Assembly (NCBI GenBank): GCA_052390115.1
Contig: JBQTHE010000032.1
Span: 20,595-84,594, forward strand
Length of the DNA stretch: 64,000 nucleotides
Reading direction: 5' to 3'
Source of the DNA: GCA-003244245 sp052390115
GTDB lineage: Bacteria > Actinomycetota > Actinomycetes > Mycobacteriales > Pseudonocardiaceae
Positions 17,474 through 26,479 of the stretch are shown here, piece after piece. Position numbers and translations under genes: made by a program. The notes beneath the pieces are model-generated. The model saw nothing but the letters and a program-made list of their open reading frames with translations, had not been told where the DNA came from and ran no database searches. Every line of letters begins with the position of its first letter. The first letter of the stretch is position 1.

Positions 17474-18217
17474 ATGGCCGCAGCGGAGCAGGGCGCCACA
17501 ACCAAGCGGACTGACGTCGTATACCGCGTGCCCGCGATCCTGCTTCGCCTCGGCGTCATCACGCTGGGACTGGCGCTGCTCGGTGGCTGCGGGGGTGACA
17601 CCTTCTCGCCCGACGGTGGTGGTGGGGTCCCGCCGGTGTATGTGCCGGGGACGGCAACACCGGGCGGGGACACGCCATCGTCGCCCGCGCTCGCGTCGGT
17701 CCCGTTCCCGACGGAGCTGGTCGGGACCTGGAGCGGCGACGACGCGGGTGGGCAAGGAAGCTGGTACATCCAGTTCGCCCCGGACGGGCGATACAGCATG
17801 CAGAACCAGCGACGAGGCGTGGCGATCTCTGGCAACGCCGCCATCAACGGGCCGCGGATGCTCCTGCAGCCCGACGGGCTGCAGCCGTACACGGTGAGCT
17901 GGTCAATAGGCAACGGCAGGCTCAGCCTCGACGGGAGTGTCTACATCCGGACCGACGGCAACCGAGCCGACGACCTGATTGGGTCGTGGCTGAGCTACGA
18001 CGAGCTCTACAAGACGCTGGTATTCGCCTCCGACGGCACATTCCAGCTTCAGGACCAGGTCAATGGCAACCTGTCAGGAGCCTTCAGCGTCAACGGGTCC
18101 CAGCTCACTCTGCAGGCACCCGGCCGGTCCGCGACGACGTACGAGTGGTCGGTCTCGGGCGGCTTCCTGACGCTGACCCGAGCCGACGGCTCGGTCTCGA
18201 AGTATCTACGAAGCTGA
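17474..18217 (+). CDS. Secreted lipoprotein of unknown function
   Basis: 247 aa, ATG with AGAAAGGCGAGGA upstream. Signal peptide with lipobox L-L-G-G-C near residue 37, then a Gly/Pro/Thr-rich linker and two similar beta-rich halves, each with G-T/S-W-x-x-x-D followed by F-A-P/S-D-G. This resembles tandem small lipocalin-like beta domains found in secreted actinobacterial proteins. Divergent from the sensor kinase across about 250 bp. No specific function is recognised. Confidence 0.65.
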   Translation: MAAAEQGATTKRTDVVYRVPAILLRLGVITLGLALLGGCGGDTFSPDGGGGVPPVYVPGTATPGGDTPSSPALASVPFPTELVGTWSGDDAGGQGSWYIQFAPDGRYSMQNQRRGVAISGNAAINGPRMLLQPDGLQPYTVSWSIGNGRLSLDGSVYIRTDGNRADDLIGSWLSYDELYKTLVFASDGTFQLQDQVNGNLSGAFSVNGSQLTLQAPGRSATTYEWSVSGGFLTLTRADGSVSKYLRS

Positions 18218-18297
18218 TCGCGCCAGAACAAGAACAACGGTGAATTTCGTCACCGGAATTTGGATGAGAAATCTCTGAACGAGAGGATGGGAAAGTC

Positions 18298-18687
18298 ATG
18301 TCTGAGTGGCAGTGGGTGCAGCGGCTTGACGAGAAGATGGAAAAGGACGAGTTCCTGCAGGAGAACCGAGCCGGCGCTATGGCGGGCCGAGGTGTGGGAG
18401 GTGCTGCGGGGGTCGGGGTTGTCGCCGCTGGGGTCCTCTACGCTGGGGCAGTGATCGCCCCATCGGCGGCCGCCGCCCAAACCGCGGGTGCTGCAACGCT
18501 GGCAGCAGGCGGGGCCCCCGCGATTGCCTACCGGACCGGGCACTTCGCCGGGAAGACGGCAGCGAAGATGGCGGTGAAGAACGCCGCGGTCGCAGCGTTC
18601 ACGGTCGGACGTTTCGGTGGGGCGTATGCCGGCGCAAGTGTTCAGTCGGGTGCACGCTGGATCGGGGACAGGATCCGGGAACTGTAG
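18298..18687 (+). CDS. Small Ala/Gly-rich membrane-associated protein
   Basis: 129 aa, ATG with GAGAGGATGGGAAA upstream. A charged N-terminal stretch (L-D-E-K-M-E-K-D) is followed by three Gly/Ala-rich hydrophobic segments separated by short charged turns, such as G-K-T-A-A-K-M-A-V-K. No family is recognised. It lies between the lipoprotein and the AAA ATPase, in the same direction. Confidence 0.55.
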   Translation: MSEWQWVQRLDEKMEKDEFLQENRAGAMAGRGVGGAAGVGVVAAGVLYAGAVIAPSAAAAQTAGAATLAAGGAPAIAYRTGHFAGKTAAKMAVKNAAVAAFTVGRFGGAYAGASVQSGARWIGDRIREL

Positions 18688-18805
18688 TCGCACGCCTCGT
18701 GCCAGCGGGAAACTCACCCTGCGGGCTGGCACTCCCGCCAGCGCCGGATCCCGGAAGCGCCATGCGCTATCGCAAGCTCGGCGGGCGCTGGCTGATGTCG
18801 GCTGG

Positions 18806-18838
18806 TGTAACCAAGGTTACGGTATCTGTGGTTACACT
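18806..18838 (+). promoter_or_regulatory. Palindromic operator with leaderless promoter
   Basis: GTAACC-AA-GGTTAC (18807-18820) is a perfect palindrome, and GGTTACA recurs at 18830-18836. TACACT at 18833-18838 makes a -10 box ending 7 nt before ATG 18846, so transcription probably starts at the start codon. A repressor on the palindrome would cover the -35 region. Possibly autoregulatory. Confidence 0.5.
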
Positions 18839-18845
18839 AGCTCGC

Positions 18846-20336
18846 ATGAGCGATGCCGTCTCACGACCGGCCGACATGTTCGACCGCGAGTGGGAGTGGC
18901 GAGCGCTGGTCGACTTCTCCACCGATACGTCGCCTGGCGCAACGCTCGGCGTGGTCTCGGGTCGTCGCCGGCAGGGCAAGTCTTACCTGTTGGAAGCGCT
19001 GTGCGAGGCGACGAACGGGTGCTACGTCGCCGCGACCGAGGCCACCGAGGCCGATTCGCTGCGCCTGCTCGCAGACTCACTCGCCGCGCAGCTCGACATG
19101 CCCGCCTCCCCGGCGCTCGCCAGCTGGGAGCAGGCGCTCGACCTGTTGCTCGCCCTCGGCCGTGAGCGTCCCCTGACCGTTGTGCTCGACGAGTTCCCCT
19201 ACCTCTGTGCCGCGAGCCCGGCCCTGCCGTCGATCGTGCAGCGGGCATTCGGCCCGCGCCGCACGGAACGCACCGGATCCCGAACCCGGCTCATCCTGTG
19301 CGGCTCCGCGCTCACGTTCATGGGGCGGCTACTCGCCGGCTCGGCACCATTGCGCGGGCGGGCCGGGCTGGACCTGTCCATCGCCACCCTCGACTACCGG
19401 CTGGCCGCTCAGTTCTGGGACGTGACCGACCCACGACTCGCGGTGCGGCTGCACGCGATCGTCGGTGGCACCCCGGCCTACCGTCGCGAGTACTCGCGCA
19501 ACGACACACCGAACGGGCTCGACGACTTCGACGACTGGGTGACCAGGACCGTCCTCAACCCGGCAAGCCCGCTGTTCAAGGAGGCGCGCTACCTCCTGGC
19601 GGAGGAACCCGACCTGCGCGACAAGGCCCTGTACCACTCGGTCCTCGCCGCCGTCGCCGATGGCAACAGCACCCGCGGAGGCATCGCCCGCTATGTAGGC
19701 CGTCGCGACGACGCACTTCACCACCCGCTGACCGTGCTCGAGGACGCCGGCTTCCTGCGCCGGGAGCCGGACGCGTTCCGCCCCGCCCGGAGCAGCTTCC
19801 GGATCACCGAACCGCTGGTGACCTTCTACCACGCCGTCATGCGCCCCCAGTGGGCGCGGCTGGAGCGGCCGGGCAACGCCGCTGCGGTGTGGCGCGACGT
19901 GCAGCCGCGGTTCGCCTCCGCCGTGCTCGGATCGCACTTCGAAGTCCTGTGCCGGGCGTGGACGACCGAAACGGGGCACGAGGAGTTCGGCGCCGTCCCC
20001 TCCATGGTGGGCCGGGGCGTGGTGAACGACTCCGAACGCCGACGCAGCTACGAGATCGATGTCGCGGCCTACTCCTCGGACGGCATGCTCATTGCGATCG
20101 GCGAGGCGAAGTGGGGCACGGTCGTCGGAATCGACCAGCTCGAGCGGCTCCGTCGAATCCGGCGACTGCTCACCAACCAGCAACGGCCTGGTGCAGCGCA
20201 GGCGCGACTGACCTGTTACAGCGGAGCCGGCTTCACCGACGACCTCCGCCGGCTGGTCGAACGGGACGATGAGGTCGTGCTCGTCGGCCTCGACCGGTTG
20301 TACCGGAACACCGAGACCGGGAGACCCACGCCATGA
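18846..20336 (+). CDS. AAA ATPase with C-terminal DUF234-like nuclease domain
   Basis: 496 aa from ATG 18846. Walker A G-R-R-R-Q-G-K-S, Walker B V-V-L-D-E-F-P, then a winged helix and a C-terminal region with E-I-D-V-A and G-E-A-K-W, the PD-(D/E)xK-like core of DUF234. Such proteins are common in archaea and scattered in actinomycetes, and are often suspected of selfish or defence roles; no role is proven. The Shine-Dalgarno is absent, which fits leaderless translation from the promoter just upstream. Confidence 0.75.
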   Translation: MSDAVSRPADMFDREWEWRALVDFSTDTSPGATLGVVSGRRRQGKSYLLEALCEATNGCYVAATEATEADSLRLLADSLAAQLDMPASPALASWEQALDLLLALGRERPLTVVLDEFPYLCAASPALPSIVQRAFGPRRTERTGSRTRLILCGSALTFMGRLLAGSAPLRGRAGLDLSIATLDYRLAAQFWDVTDPRLAVRLHAIVGGTPAYRREYSRNDTPNGLDDFDDWVTRTVLNPASPLFKEARYLLAEEPDLRDKALYHSVLAAVADGNSTRGGIARYVGRRDDALHHPLTVLEDAGFLRREPDAFRPARSSFRITEPLVTFYHAVMRPQWARLERPGNAAAVWRDVQPRFASAVLGSHFEVLCRAWTTETGHEEFGAVPSMVGRGVVNDSERRRSYEIDVAAYSSDGMLIAIGEAKWGTVVGIDQLERLRRIRRLLTNQQRPGAAQARLTCYSGAGFTDDLRRLVERDDEVVLVGLDRLYRNTETGRPTP

Positions 20337-20442
20337 CGCGGGCCTCCGCCGGGCCTCAGGCGATTGGCTCGTGGACGTAGCTTGACTACGCCGCGACTAG
20401 CTGGTGACACTGATCAACTTACGACGTGGCTGCGGGGAGCGG

Positions 20443-22002
20443 ATGGTCGATCATGTCGTGGTTGGTGGCGGGCACAACGGTTTGGTCACCGCCTGTTACC
20501 TTGCCCGGGCAGGCCTGGACGTGCTGGTCTTGGAGCAGTCGGCCAAGCTGGGTGGCGGCTCCCGCACCGACGAGCTGGTGCCCGGTTACCGGTTCAACAC
20601 GCACTCGGCAGCGCACAACATCATCAATGCGACCGGCATCGTCGAGGAGCTTGAGCTGCGTGCGGTCGGGTTGGAGTACCGGGAGATGGACCCGTTCTCC
20701 GTCGCCGTGCACCGTGATGGTGCGATCGTGCGTTTCCACCGCAGTGTGGAACAGACCGTCGAGTCGATCCGTGAGGTCGCCCCGGCCGACGCAGGCAGGT
20801 ACCGGGCGTGGATGGCGGACACCATGCCGATCATCACCGCGATGCGCGCCGCGCTCGAGGTGGGCGCCGACCGCGCCCATCACGTGCGCCAGCTGCCCGC
20901 CAAGGGTTGGGCAGCAGGTCAGGCACTGGCCCGCAACGGCGGCCCGTGGGGGCTGGCGCAGCTGCTGCTGTCGCCCTACGGGCGGGTGCTGACCCAGCGC
21001 CTGACCAGCGACCGGGTCCGCGCTCCCATCTCGGCATTCGCCGCGCACGCCTCAGCGTCTCCCACCGCACCGGGCAGCGCGATCTACGGGTTGTGGCAGG
21101 CCTTTTACCACCAGGTGGGGCAGTGGCATGCAGTGGGTGGGGCACAGGGACTCATCGACGCGCTCGCCCGCCGGCTGGAGTCCTATGGCGGCCATTGGCG
21201 CACCGATGCCGCGGTGGCCCGGGTGACCCGCGACCGGCAGGGGATCACCGGAGTCGGGTTGGAATCCGGTGAATACATTCCCACCTCCTGCGTCATCACC
21301 GCGATCGATCCGCAGACCGCGCTGCTCGAACTGCTCGACCCGCCACTGGCCGGTGTCCGCGGGGCGGAGCTGCGGGCCACCCACCGCAGCAACGCCGTGC
21401 AGATGCTGGTGCTGCTGGCGACGACCGCCCTGCCCGGGTATGCCCATGGTAGGCCGGGGAGCTGGAACGGGTTGCAGTCCTACGTGGACACTCTTGACTC
21501 CCTGGCGGACGGTTTCGCGCAAGCCGAGGCCCGGCGACTGCCCGATGACCCGGTACCGACCTACGCCTTCACCCCCAGCGCCCTCGACGACTCACTTGCG
21601 CCACCCCACCACCACACCGTTTACCTTGCGTGCCCGACGGCGCCGTTCCGGGTGCGTGGCGGTTGGGACGCAGTCCAGGAGGAGTTCACCGAGCGGATGA
21701 TCGACACGGTGGAGGCACGGGCGCCCGGCTTTCGCTCCACCATTGTGGGGCGAGCTGTCCGAACGCCCCAGGATATGGCTGACCAGCTCCGCTGGCCGGG
21801 GGCACACCCGATGTCCCTGGACATCAGCCTTGACCAACTAGGTTGGATGCGTCCCACCCGAGTGCTGTCCCGGCACGACACGCCAGTACCGGGCTTGTTC
21901 ATCACTGGTGCCGGCACCGCGCCAGTCGGTGGCGTGGCCGGTGCCCCCGGGCGCGCCGCCGCCAAGGCGGTCCTGACCTGGCGCCGCAACAGCCGCCGCT
22001 AA
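20443..22002 (+). CDS. FAD-dependent oxidoreductase, phytoene-desaturase-like
   Basis: 519 aa from ATG 20443 (GGGGAG upstream). N-terminal dinucleotide-binding fold V-V-V-G-G-G-H-N-G-L with L-V-L-E-Q-S, and a C-terminal FAD motif G-L-F-I-T-G-A-G-T-A-P-V-G-G-V. Belongs to the amine-oxidase/phytoene desaturase group. No carotenoid genes are nearby, so the substrate is unknown. It is followed after 9 bp by the DUF6153 gene. Confidence 0.75.
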   Translation: MVDHVVVGGGHNGLVTACYLARAGLDVLVLEQSAKLGGGSRTDELVPGYRFNTHSAAHNIINATGIVEELELRAVGLEYREMDPFSVAVHRDGAIVRFHRSVEQTVESIREVAPADAGRYRAWMADTMPIITAMRAALEVGADRAHHVRQLPAKGWAAGQALARNGGPWGLAQLLLSPYGRVLTQRLTSDRVRAPISAFAAHASASPTAPGSAIYGLWQAFYHQVGQWHAVGGAQGLIDALARRLESYGGHWRTDAAVARVTRDRQGITGVGLESGEYIPTSCVITAIDPQTALLELLDPPLAGVRGAELRATHRSNAVQMLVLLATTALPGYAHGRPGSWNGLQSYVDTLDSLADGFAQAEARRLPDDPVPTYAFTPSALDDSLAPPHHHTVYLACPTAPFRVRGGWDAVQEEFTERMIDTVEARAPGFRSTIVGRAVRTPQDMADQLRWPGAHPMSLDISLDQLGWMRPTRVLSRHDTPVPGLFITGAGTAPVGGVAGAPGRAAAKAVLTWRRNSRR

Positions 22003-22011
22003 CACCGCGAG

Positions 22012-22449
22012 GTGACTATAGTCGCCGGTGTGTGGGGAGGCGTCGGCTGGGCTCGATATCAGTGGTTGCTGATCGTCGCCATCGCGGCCGGCCTGGTTGG
22101 CATGCACCACCTGGTCGCCGCGCACACCGCGCACACGATGCCGATGACCATGACGAGCGCGACGCCCACCGAGCACGTCCACTCCACCCCGATCGGGATT
22201 ACACCTGTTGCGATCACGTCACCCTTGGTGTCACATGCCGGCTATTGCGATCCGATGAACATGGTGGGGCATTTGTGTTTGGCGGTGTTGACCGCCATCA
22301 CCGCCCTTCTTGCCGCGATAATCTTCGCCGCAACGCGCCGCCGGCCACTGGAGCCGGGGCATCTGCGGGCAACTGCCAGTGCCGGTGCAGCGCGGGCACC
22401 GCCCATCGGTCGCGCTCGGCTCACCCAGCTCTGCGTACTGAGGTGCTGA
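22012..22449 (+). CDS. DUF6153-like small membrane protein
   Basis: 145 aa, GTG start. Two transmembrane segments flank a His/Met/Thr-rich loop (H-T-A-H-T-M-P-M-T-M-T), followed by a basic tail. The arrangement resembles DUF6153, often found beside DUF305 genes in copper-linked loci. Here a DUF305 gene follows. The family call is from the overall pattern. Confidence 0.55.
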   Translation: MTIVAGVWGGVGWARYQWLLIVAIAAGLVGMHHLVAAHTAHTMPMTMTSATPTEHVHSTPIGITPVAITSPLVSHAGYCDPMNMVGHLCLAVLTAITALLAAIIFAATRRRPLEPGHLRATASAGAARAPPIGRARLTQLCVLRC

Positions 22450-22511
22450 ATCAGTCCCCGATCTCTCCAGCGACTGATTCAGCCAAACTCTATACGCAGA
22501 GGAACATGCTC

Positions 22512-23132
22512 ATGCCCACGCGCACAATCATGACCTTGGTCGCGGCTGCGGCCGCCGCCCTCACTGCCGGTGCCGCGCTCGGCGGCTGCGGTACCACCGC
22601 CACGGCACCTCCCAGCAGCTCGGCAAGCTCACCGCAGGTCGCCCAGGCCCACAACCAGGCCGATATCACCTTCGCCCAGGGCATGATCCCGCACCACGCC
22701 CAGGCCGTCGCCATGTCCGAGATGGCGGCTCAACGAGCGGAATCACCCCAGGTGAAGGATCTCGCTGCCCGCATTCAGGCTGCTCAGCAACCGGAGATCG
22801 ATCAGCTGACCGGATTCCTGCGCGCGTGGAACGCCCCGGTGCCTGACGCCAACAGCCCGATGGCCGGTATGGGGCAGATGGAGCACGGAGCCAGCGGCCC
22901 AATGCCCGGCATGATGTCCGGCGACCAGATGCAAGGTTTAGGGCAGGCTAGCGGCAACACGTTTGACCGGATGTTCCTGCAGATGATGATCGCCCATCAC
23001 CAAGGGGCTGTCACGATGGCCGGAACTGAGCTCAAAGACGGACAGAACCCTGACGCACGCCAACTCGCGCAGCGCATTATCGACGCCCAACAGCGCGAGA
23101 TCACCGAAATGCAGAGTCTCCTCGGCGGGTAG
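22512..23132 (+). CDS. DUF305 lipoprotein
   Basis: 206 aa from ATG 22512, 8 nt after AGAGGA; an ATG at 22506 is also possible. Signal peptide with lipobox L-G-G-C. Two DUF305 repeats with the conserved F-A-Q-G-M-I-P-H-H-A-Q-A-V and F-L-Q-M-M-I-A-H-H-Q-G-A-V, and a Met/His-rich stretch between them (M-A-G-M-G-Q-M-E-H-G). DUF305 proteins are ferritin-like four-helix proteins frequently linked to copper. The gene is followed by a strong stem-loop. Confidence 0.85.
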   Translation: MPTRTIMTLVAAAAAALTAGAALGGCGTTATAPPSSSASSPQVAQAHNQADITFAQGMIPHHAQAVAMSEMAAQRAESPQVKDLAARIQAAQQPEIDQLTGFLRAWNAPVPDANSPMAGMGQMEHGASGPMPGMMSGDQMQGLGQASGNTFDRMFLQMMIAHHQGAVTMAGTELKDGQNPDARQLAQRIIDAQQREITEMQSLLGG

Positions 23133-23145
23133 TGATCCGCTGGCT

Positions 23146-23178
23146 GCCCAACCGTAGGGCAACGCCCTACGGTTGGGC
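23146..23178. terminator. 15-bp perfect stem-loop terminator
   Basis: GCCCAACCGTAGGGC, 3-nt loop aac, exact reverse complement. It sits 13 bp after the DUF305 stop and before the nuo operon. There is no U-tract, as usual for high-GC actinomycete terminators. Confidence 0.75.
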
Positions 23179-23188
23179 GAGCACAACA

Positions 23189-23217
23189 TTGGCGTGGACT
23201 GAGAGCCTGACTGTATG
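23189..23217 (+). promoter_or_regulatory. Candidate nuo operon promoter
   Basis: TTGGCG (23189-23194), 17-bp spacer, TGTATG (23212-23217), 23 bp before the nuoA GTG. Match to consensus is moderate. Confidence 0.3.
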
Positions 23218-23240
23218 CGGCCTATTGGGGGTAGTAGGTA

Positions 23241-23600
23241 GTGAGTGCGGTGACCGCGTTCGTGGCAGCTTTGTTGCTTCTCGTGGTCGCCGTCACGCTG
23301 GTCGGCGCCGGGTACGGGATCGCCCGGCTGGTCCGGGTGGCACCCACAGTCCCTGTGGCCGAACCGTTCCTTTCGGGGAACGGGCCGAGTGAGCACGCGT
23401 TCTCCCGGTTCCACGTCCGCTGGTATCCGTTGTCGATGGTTTACCTGGCGTTCGAGATGGAGATGCTGTTCATGTATCCGTGGACGCTCGTCGTCGCGGA
23501 GATCGGTGCCGTAGCGGTGATCGAGATGTTCGTGTTTCTCGGCATCCTGCTCACCGGGGTGGCCTACGCGTGGCGGGAAGGGGCGTTGCGGTGGGTCTGA
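23241..23600 (+). CDS. nuoA: NADH-quinone oxidoreductase subunit A
   Basis: 119 aa, GTG. Three transmembrane helices and the NuoA motif F-E-M-E-M-L-F-M-Y-P-W, with the conserved acidic pair in helix 2. First gene of a complex I operon that here holds only membrane-arm subunits plus one odd peripheral protein. Its stop overlaps the next start. Confidence 0.9.
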   Translation: MSAVTAFVAALLLLVVAVTLVGAGYGIARLVRVAPTVPVAEPFLSGNGPSEHAFSRFHVRWYPLSMVYLAFEMEMLFMYPWTLVVAEIGAVAVIEMFVFLGILLTGVAYAWREGALRWV

Positions 23601-24679
23601 CCGGTTTCCTGTTGCGCCTCGCCGCGGACCGGCCGCACGTACTGCTGGTCGAAGTGCCCGGCGGCACTCGCGTCCGGCTCGCTGCCGAAGGGGAGTTGCG
23701 GCAGCGGGGGTGGCTGGCCGCAGCCGGCCCGGCAGATTCCGATGTCCTCGTCGTCGCCGGACCACTCGGTCCGCGGTTGCAGCCCCTCGCCGACCGGGTC
23801 TGGCAGCAGATCCCTGGCCCCCGGGTATACCTGCACCTGCTTGATCCGGACACCGTGCCCGCCGAGCTCGACAATGCTCGCAGCACGTTGGCCGGCGGCG
23901 GTGAGCCATGGGCGACAGCCGGGAGCCATATGAACGAGGGCCATGCGCACGGCCATCACGATATGGAGATGCCTGGTGGCCTGCCCATGGCGGATCGGGG
24001 GGAGGACCGCGACGGGCTGATGCTCGACCAGCTGCACGTTCCGCTCGGCCCGCTGCTTCCGGATTGGCCAGCGGGCCTGGTGGTACATACGACCCTGCAG
24101 GGTGACGTCGTCCAGGCTGCGCGGGTGGAGGTACTGCGGGCGGACGGTCCCCGGGAGGACTTCTGGGGCGAGCCTTGGCGCCGCGCGGCGGCTGGCGAGC
24201 CGGTAACCGTCGGCGATGCGGCCCGCAGACAGGTGGCCGCGCATCTGGACAGCCTCGCCCGACTGCTCACCGTGGCTGGCTGGTCGGACGCCGCGGTGCG
24301 GACGCGGTGGCTGCGTGATGATGTCCTCGGCGGCGCCCACGCCGAGCAGCTGGTGCCGCGGGCGCAGCGGCTGGCGCGGCGGCTGCGTGGTTCGCGCACG
24401 TTGCGCTGGCTCACCGACGGCGTCGGTATCCACTCCGGCGGGGATGTCAGTGCCCGCTGGCTGGCCTGGCTCGCCGACATCGAACGGGCACTGCCCGACG
24501 TTGCGGGTACGGGCCCGATCCCGGGTGTGCGCGAGCCCGGCCGGAGCCCCGCTGCGCTGCTCACCGTGCTGCCTGGGCTGCTGGAGGGTACGGAGCTCGC
24601 CACCGCGCGGTTGATCGTCGCCAGCTTGGACCCCGACGTCGCGGGGCTGGGGACAGCTGCGGAGGTGACGGGTGGCTGA
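23591..24679 (+). CDS. Cysteine-free NuoB/NuoD-like protein
   Basis: 362 aa from GTG 23591. Residues 1-90 recall NuoB in layout (L-L-V-E-V-P-G-G, D-V-L-V-V-A-G-P-L, Q-I-P-G-P-R-V-Y). Then comes a His-rich linker (H-M-N-E-G-H-A-H-G-H-H-D-M-E-M), and a region with D-R-D-G-L-M-L-D-Q-L-H-V-P-L-G-P-L-L-P-D-W-P found in atypical complex I operons. There is not a single Cys, so no N2 cluster can be bound. It sits where nuoB to nuoG would be. Probably a structural cap or an adaptor on the membrane arm; the His-rich part may bind metal. Confidence 0.65.
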   Translation: MGLTGFLLRLAADRPHVLLVEVPGGTRVRLAAEGELRQRGWLAAAGPADSDVLVVAGPLGPRLQPLADRVWQQIPGPRVYLHLLDPDTVPAELDNARSTLAGGGEPWATAGSHMNEGHAHGHHDMEMPGGLPMADRGEDRDGLMLDQLHVPLGPLLPDWPAGLVVHTTLQGDVVQAARVEVLRADGPREDFWGEPWRRAAAGEPVTVGDAARRQVAAHLDSLARLLTVAGWSDAAVRTRWLRDDVLGGAHAEQLVPRAQRLARRLRGSRTLRWLTDGVGIHSGGDVSARWLAWLADIERALPDVAGTGPIPGVREPGRSPAALLTVLPGLLEGTELATARLIVASLDPDVAGLGTAAEVTGG

Positions 24680-25598
24680 CCCCGCGCTATGGACGGTGCT
24701 GGTGCTGCCCGCGGTGCTCGCGGTGGTGGTGGTTGCCACGGTGGCTGTGGATGCCGCGCTGTCGAGCCGGGCCGCGGGCAGAGCAGAATCGCTGACGGGA
24801 GCGGCTGGCGCGCCGCTGCGCGAGGTGGCGCGGCTGCTGTTGGGCCAGCGTCGTGACACCACCGCTGCCGACAGTGTGCTGTGGCTAGCCGGTGTGATCA
24901 CCCTGCCGGTCGCCGGGTTGCTCGCCGCGCTGGTGCTGCCGCTGGGCTTCACCAGCGTGGCTGACCTCGCGGTCGGGATCGTGTGGTTCAACGCGATGGA
25001 GATCCTCGCGTGGGCCGCGGTGTGGATGGCCGGCTGGGGGCCGAACTCGGCGTTCTCCCTGATCGGCGGCTACCGCTTCATCGCCCAAGGGCTGTCTTAT
25101 GAGCTGCCGCACATGTTCGCGTTGATCACCGCTGCCACCGCGGCGGGAACGCTGCGGGTGGGCGGCATCGTCGAGGCGCAGGCCGGGCTGTGGTTCGTGG
25201 TGTGGATGCCCGTTGCGTTCGTCGTGTACCTGCTCAGCGCGATGGCGATGGCGTTCTGGGGCCCGTTCGACGCCCCCGTCGGCCGCGACATCGCCGGCGG
25301 AGCGGCGGGAGAGCTGTCCGGTGTGGACCGGCTGCTGTTCCTCGGGGGGCGATGGCTGCTCCTCGTCGTTGCCGGCGCCATGGCGGTACCGCTGTTCCTC
25401 GGTGGGGGCAACGGTCCGCTGTTGCCGCCGTGGCTGTGGACGATCGTCAAGACCGCTGCGGTGCTGGCGGCGATCGTGTGGGTGGGACGGCGGTTCCCGA
25501 CGGTGCGGATGGATCGGTTCGTCGAGGTCGCCTGGATGGTGCTCATCCCGCTGACCATCCTGCAGACGCTGGTCGTCGCGCTCGTGGTGCTGGTCTGA
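24672..25598 (+). CDS. nuoH: NADH-quinone oxidoreductase subunit H
   Basis: 308 aa, GTG, overlapping the previous gene by 8 nt. Multi-pass, with NuoH landmarks G-G-Y-R-F-I-A-Q-G-L-S-Y-E-L-P and F-W-G-P-F-D-A-P, a variant of the conserved R-x-P-F-D-L-P-E loop in which the last Glu is lost. It normally forms the quinone chamber with NuoB and NuoD; without those partners its quinone role is uncertain. Confidence 0.85.
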   Translation: MADPALWTVLVLPAVLAVVVVATVAVDAALSSRAAGRAESLTGAAGAPLREVARLLLGQRRDTTAADSVLWLAGVITLPVAGLLAALVLPLGFTSVADLAVGIVWFNAMEILAWAAVWMAGWGPNSAFSLIGGYRFIAQGLSYELPHMFALITAATAAGTLRVGGIVEAQAGLWFVVWMPVAFVVYLLSAMAMAFWGPFDAPVGRDIAGGAAGELSGVDRLLFLGGRWLLLVVAGAMAVPLFLGGGNGPLLPPWLWTIVKTAAVLAAIVWVGRRFPTVRMDRFVEVAWMVLIPLTILQTLVVALVVLV

Positions 25599-25614
25599 TA
25601 AGGAGGTGGGGACC

Positions 25615-26175
25615 GTGACCGCGGTGCTGTTCTGGATCTTCGCGGTGGGGGCTGTGGTCACCGGTTTGCTGGTGTTCCGGCTGGACTCGATGGCCCGGGT
25701 GACGTTCGCTCTGCTCGCCTCATTCCTGTTCGTGGCCGCCGAGGTGGTGCTGCTGGGCCTGGGCTACCTCGGCGTCGTGATCATCCTCATGATGGTCATG
25801 GAAATGGTGATCATGGCTGTCTTCATGGTCATGTACATGATGAACCCGGCCGGGCTGATGCCGATGTCCATGGAGCACAACAAGACCGGTTCGATGGCGA
25901 TCGCCGTCGCGACGTTCGCGGTGCTCGCCGCCGGGATCTTCCTCGTCGACTGGCCTGGGCGGGCCGGGCAGCCCCCTGCCGATCCCACCTTCGCGCTCGG
26001 TGCGGCGCTGATGGGTACGCAGATGCTCACGATGATGACCCTCGGGCTCGCGATCTTCGCGACGATCGTGACGACCGTGGTGCTGTCCACCTCCCGCGGC
26101 CGCTACGACCGGTTCGGTGACGACCTGGACGCCCTGCGCGCCGACGACCCGGTGCCGGGAGGGATCGGGCGATGA
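25615..26175 (+). CDS. nuoJ: NADH-quinone oxidoreductase subunit J
   Basis: 186 aa from GTG 25615, 8 nt after AAGGAGG; GTG 25606 overlaps that site and is rejected. Five transmembrane helices, with an unusually Met-rich third helix (M-M-V-M-E-M-V-I-M-A-V-F-M-V-M-Y-M-M). Stop overlaps nuoK start. Confidence 0.85.
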   Translation: MTAVLFWIFAVGAVVTGLLVFRLDSMARVTFALLASFLFVAAEVVLLGLGYLGVVIILMMVMEMVIMAVFMVMYMMNPAGLMPMSMEHNKTGSMAIAVATFAVLAAGIFLVDWPGRAGQPPADPTFALGAALMGTQMLTMMTLGLAIFATIVTTVVLSTSRGRYDRFGDDLDALRADDPVPGGIGR

Positions 26176-26477
26176 GCCTCGAGCTTTTTCTCCTACTGGG
26201 TGCCGCGCTGTTCGCCATCGGCCTGTACGGCGCGCTGTCGCAGCAGTCAATCGTGATGCTGATGATGGGCCTGGAGCTCATGCTCAACGGGGTCATCGTC
26301 GCGGCCGCCGCCTTCTGGTACTACGTCGCCCCGGCCACCGCGGACGGGCAGGTGCTCATCATCGTGCTGATCACCGTGATGGCCTTGGAGATGGCGGTCG
26401 GCTTCGCGGTCGTCACCGCGATCTTCCGGGCCCGCGATGTCGACATGACCGACATGGCCGCGGACCTCAAGGAGTAG
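26172..26477 (+). CDS. nuoK: NADH-quinone oxidoreductase subunit K
   Basis: 101 aa, ATG in an ATGA overlap. Three helices, with the conserved proton-channel Glu in M-G-L-E-L-M-L-N and a second in L-E-M-A-V-G. Normal length for NuoK. Confidence 0.9.
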   Translation: MSLELFLLLGAALFAIGLYGALSQQSIVMLMMGLELMLNGVIVAAAAFWYYVAPATADGQVLIIVLITVMALEMAVGFAVVTAIFRARDVDMTDMAADLKE

Positions 26478-26479
26478 CG

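Noticed and set aside
22938..23909. 323-codon minus-strand frame over DUF305 and nuoA
   Set aside because: Shadow of well-supported plus-strand genes and it crosses the stem-loop terminator.
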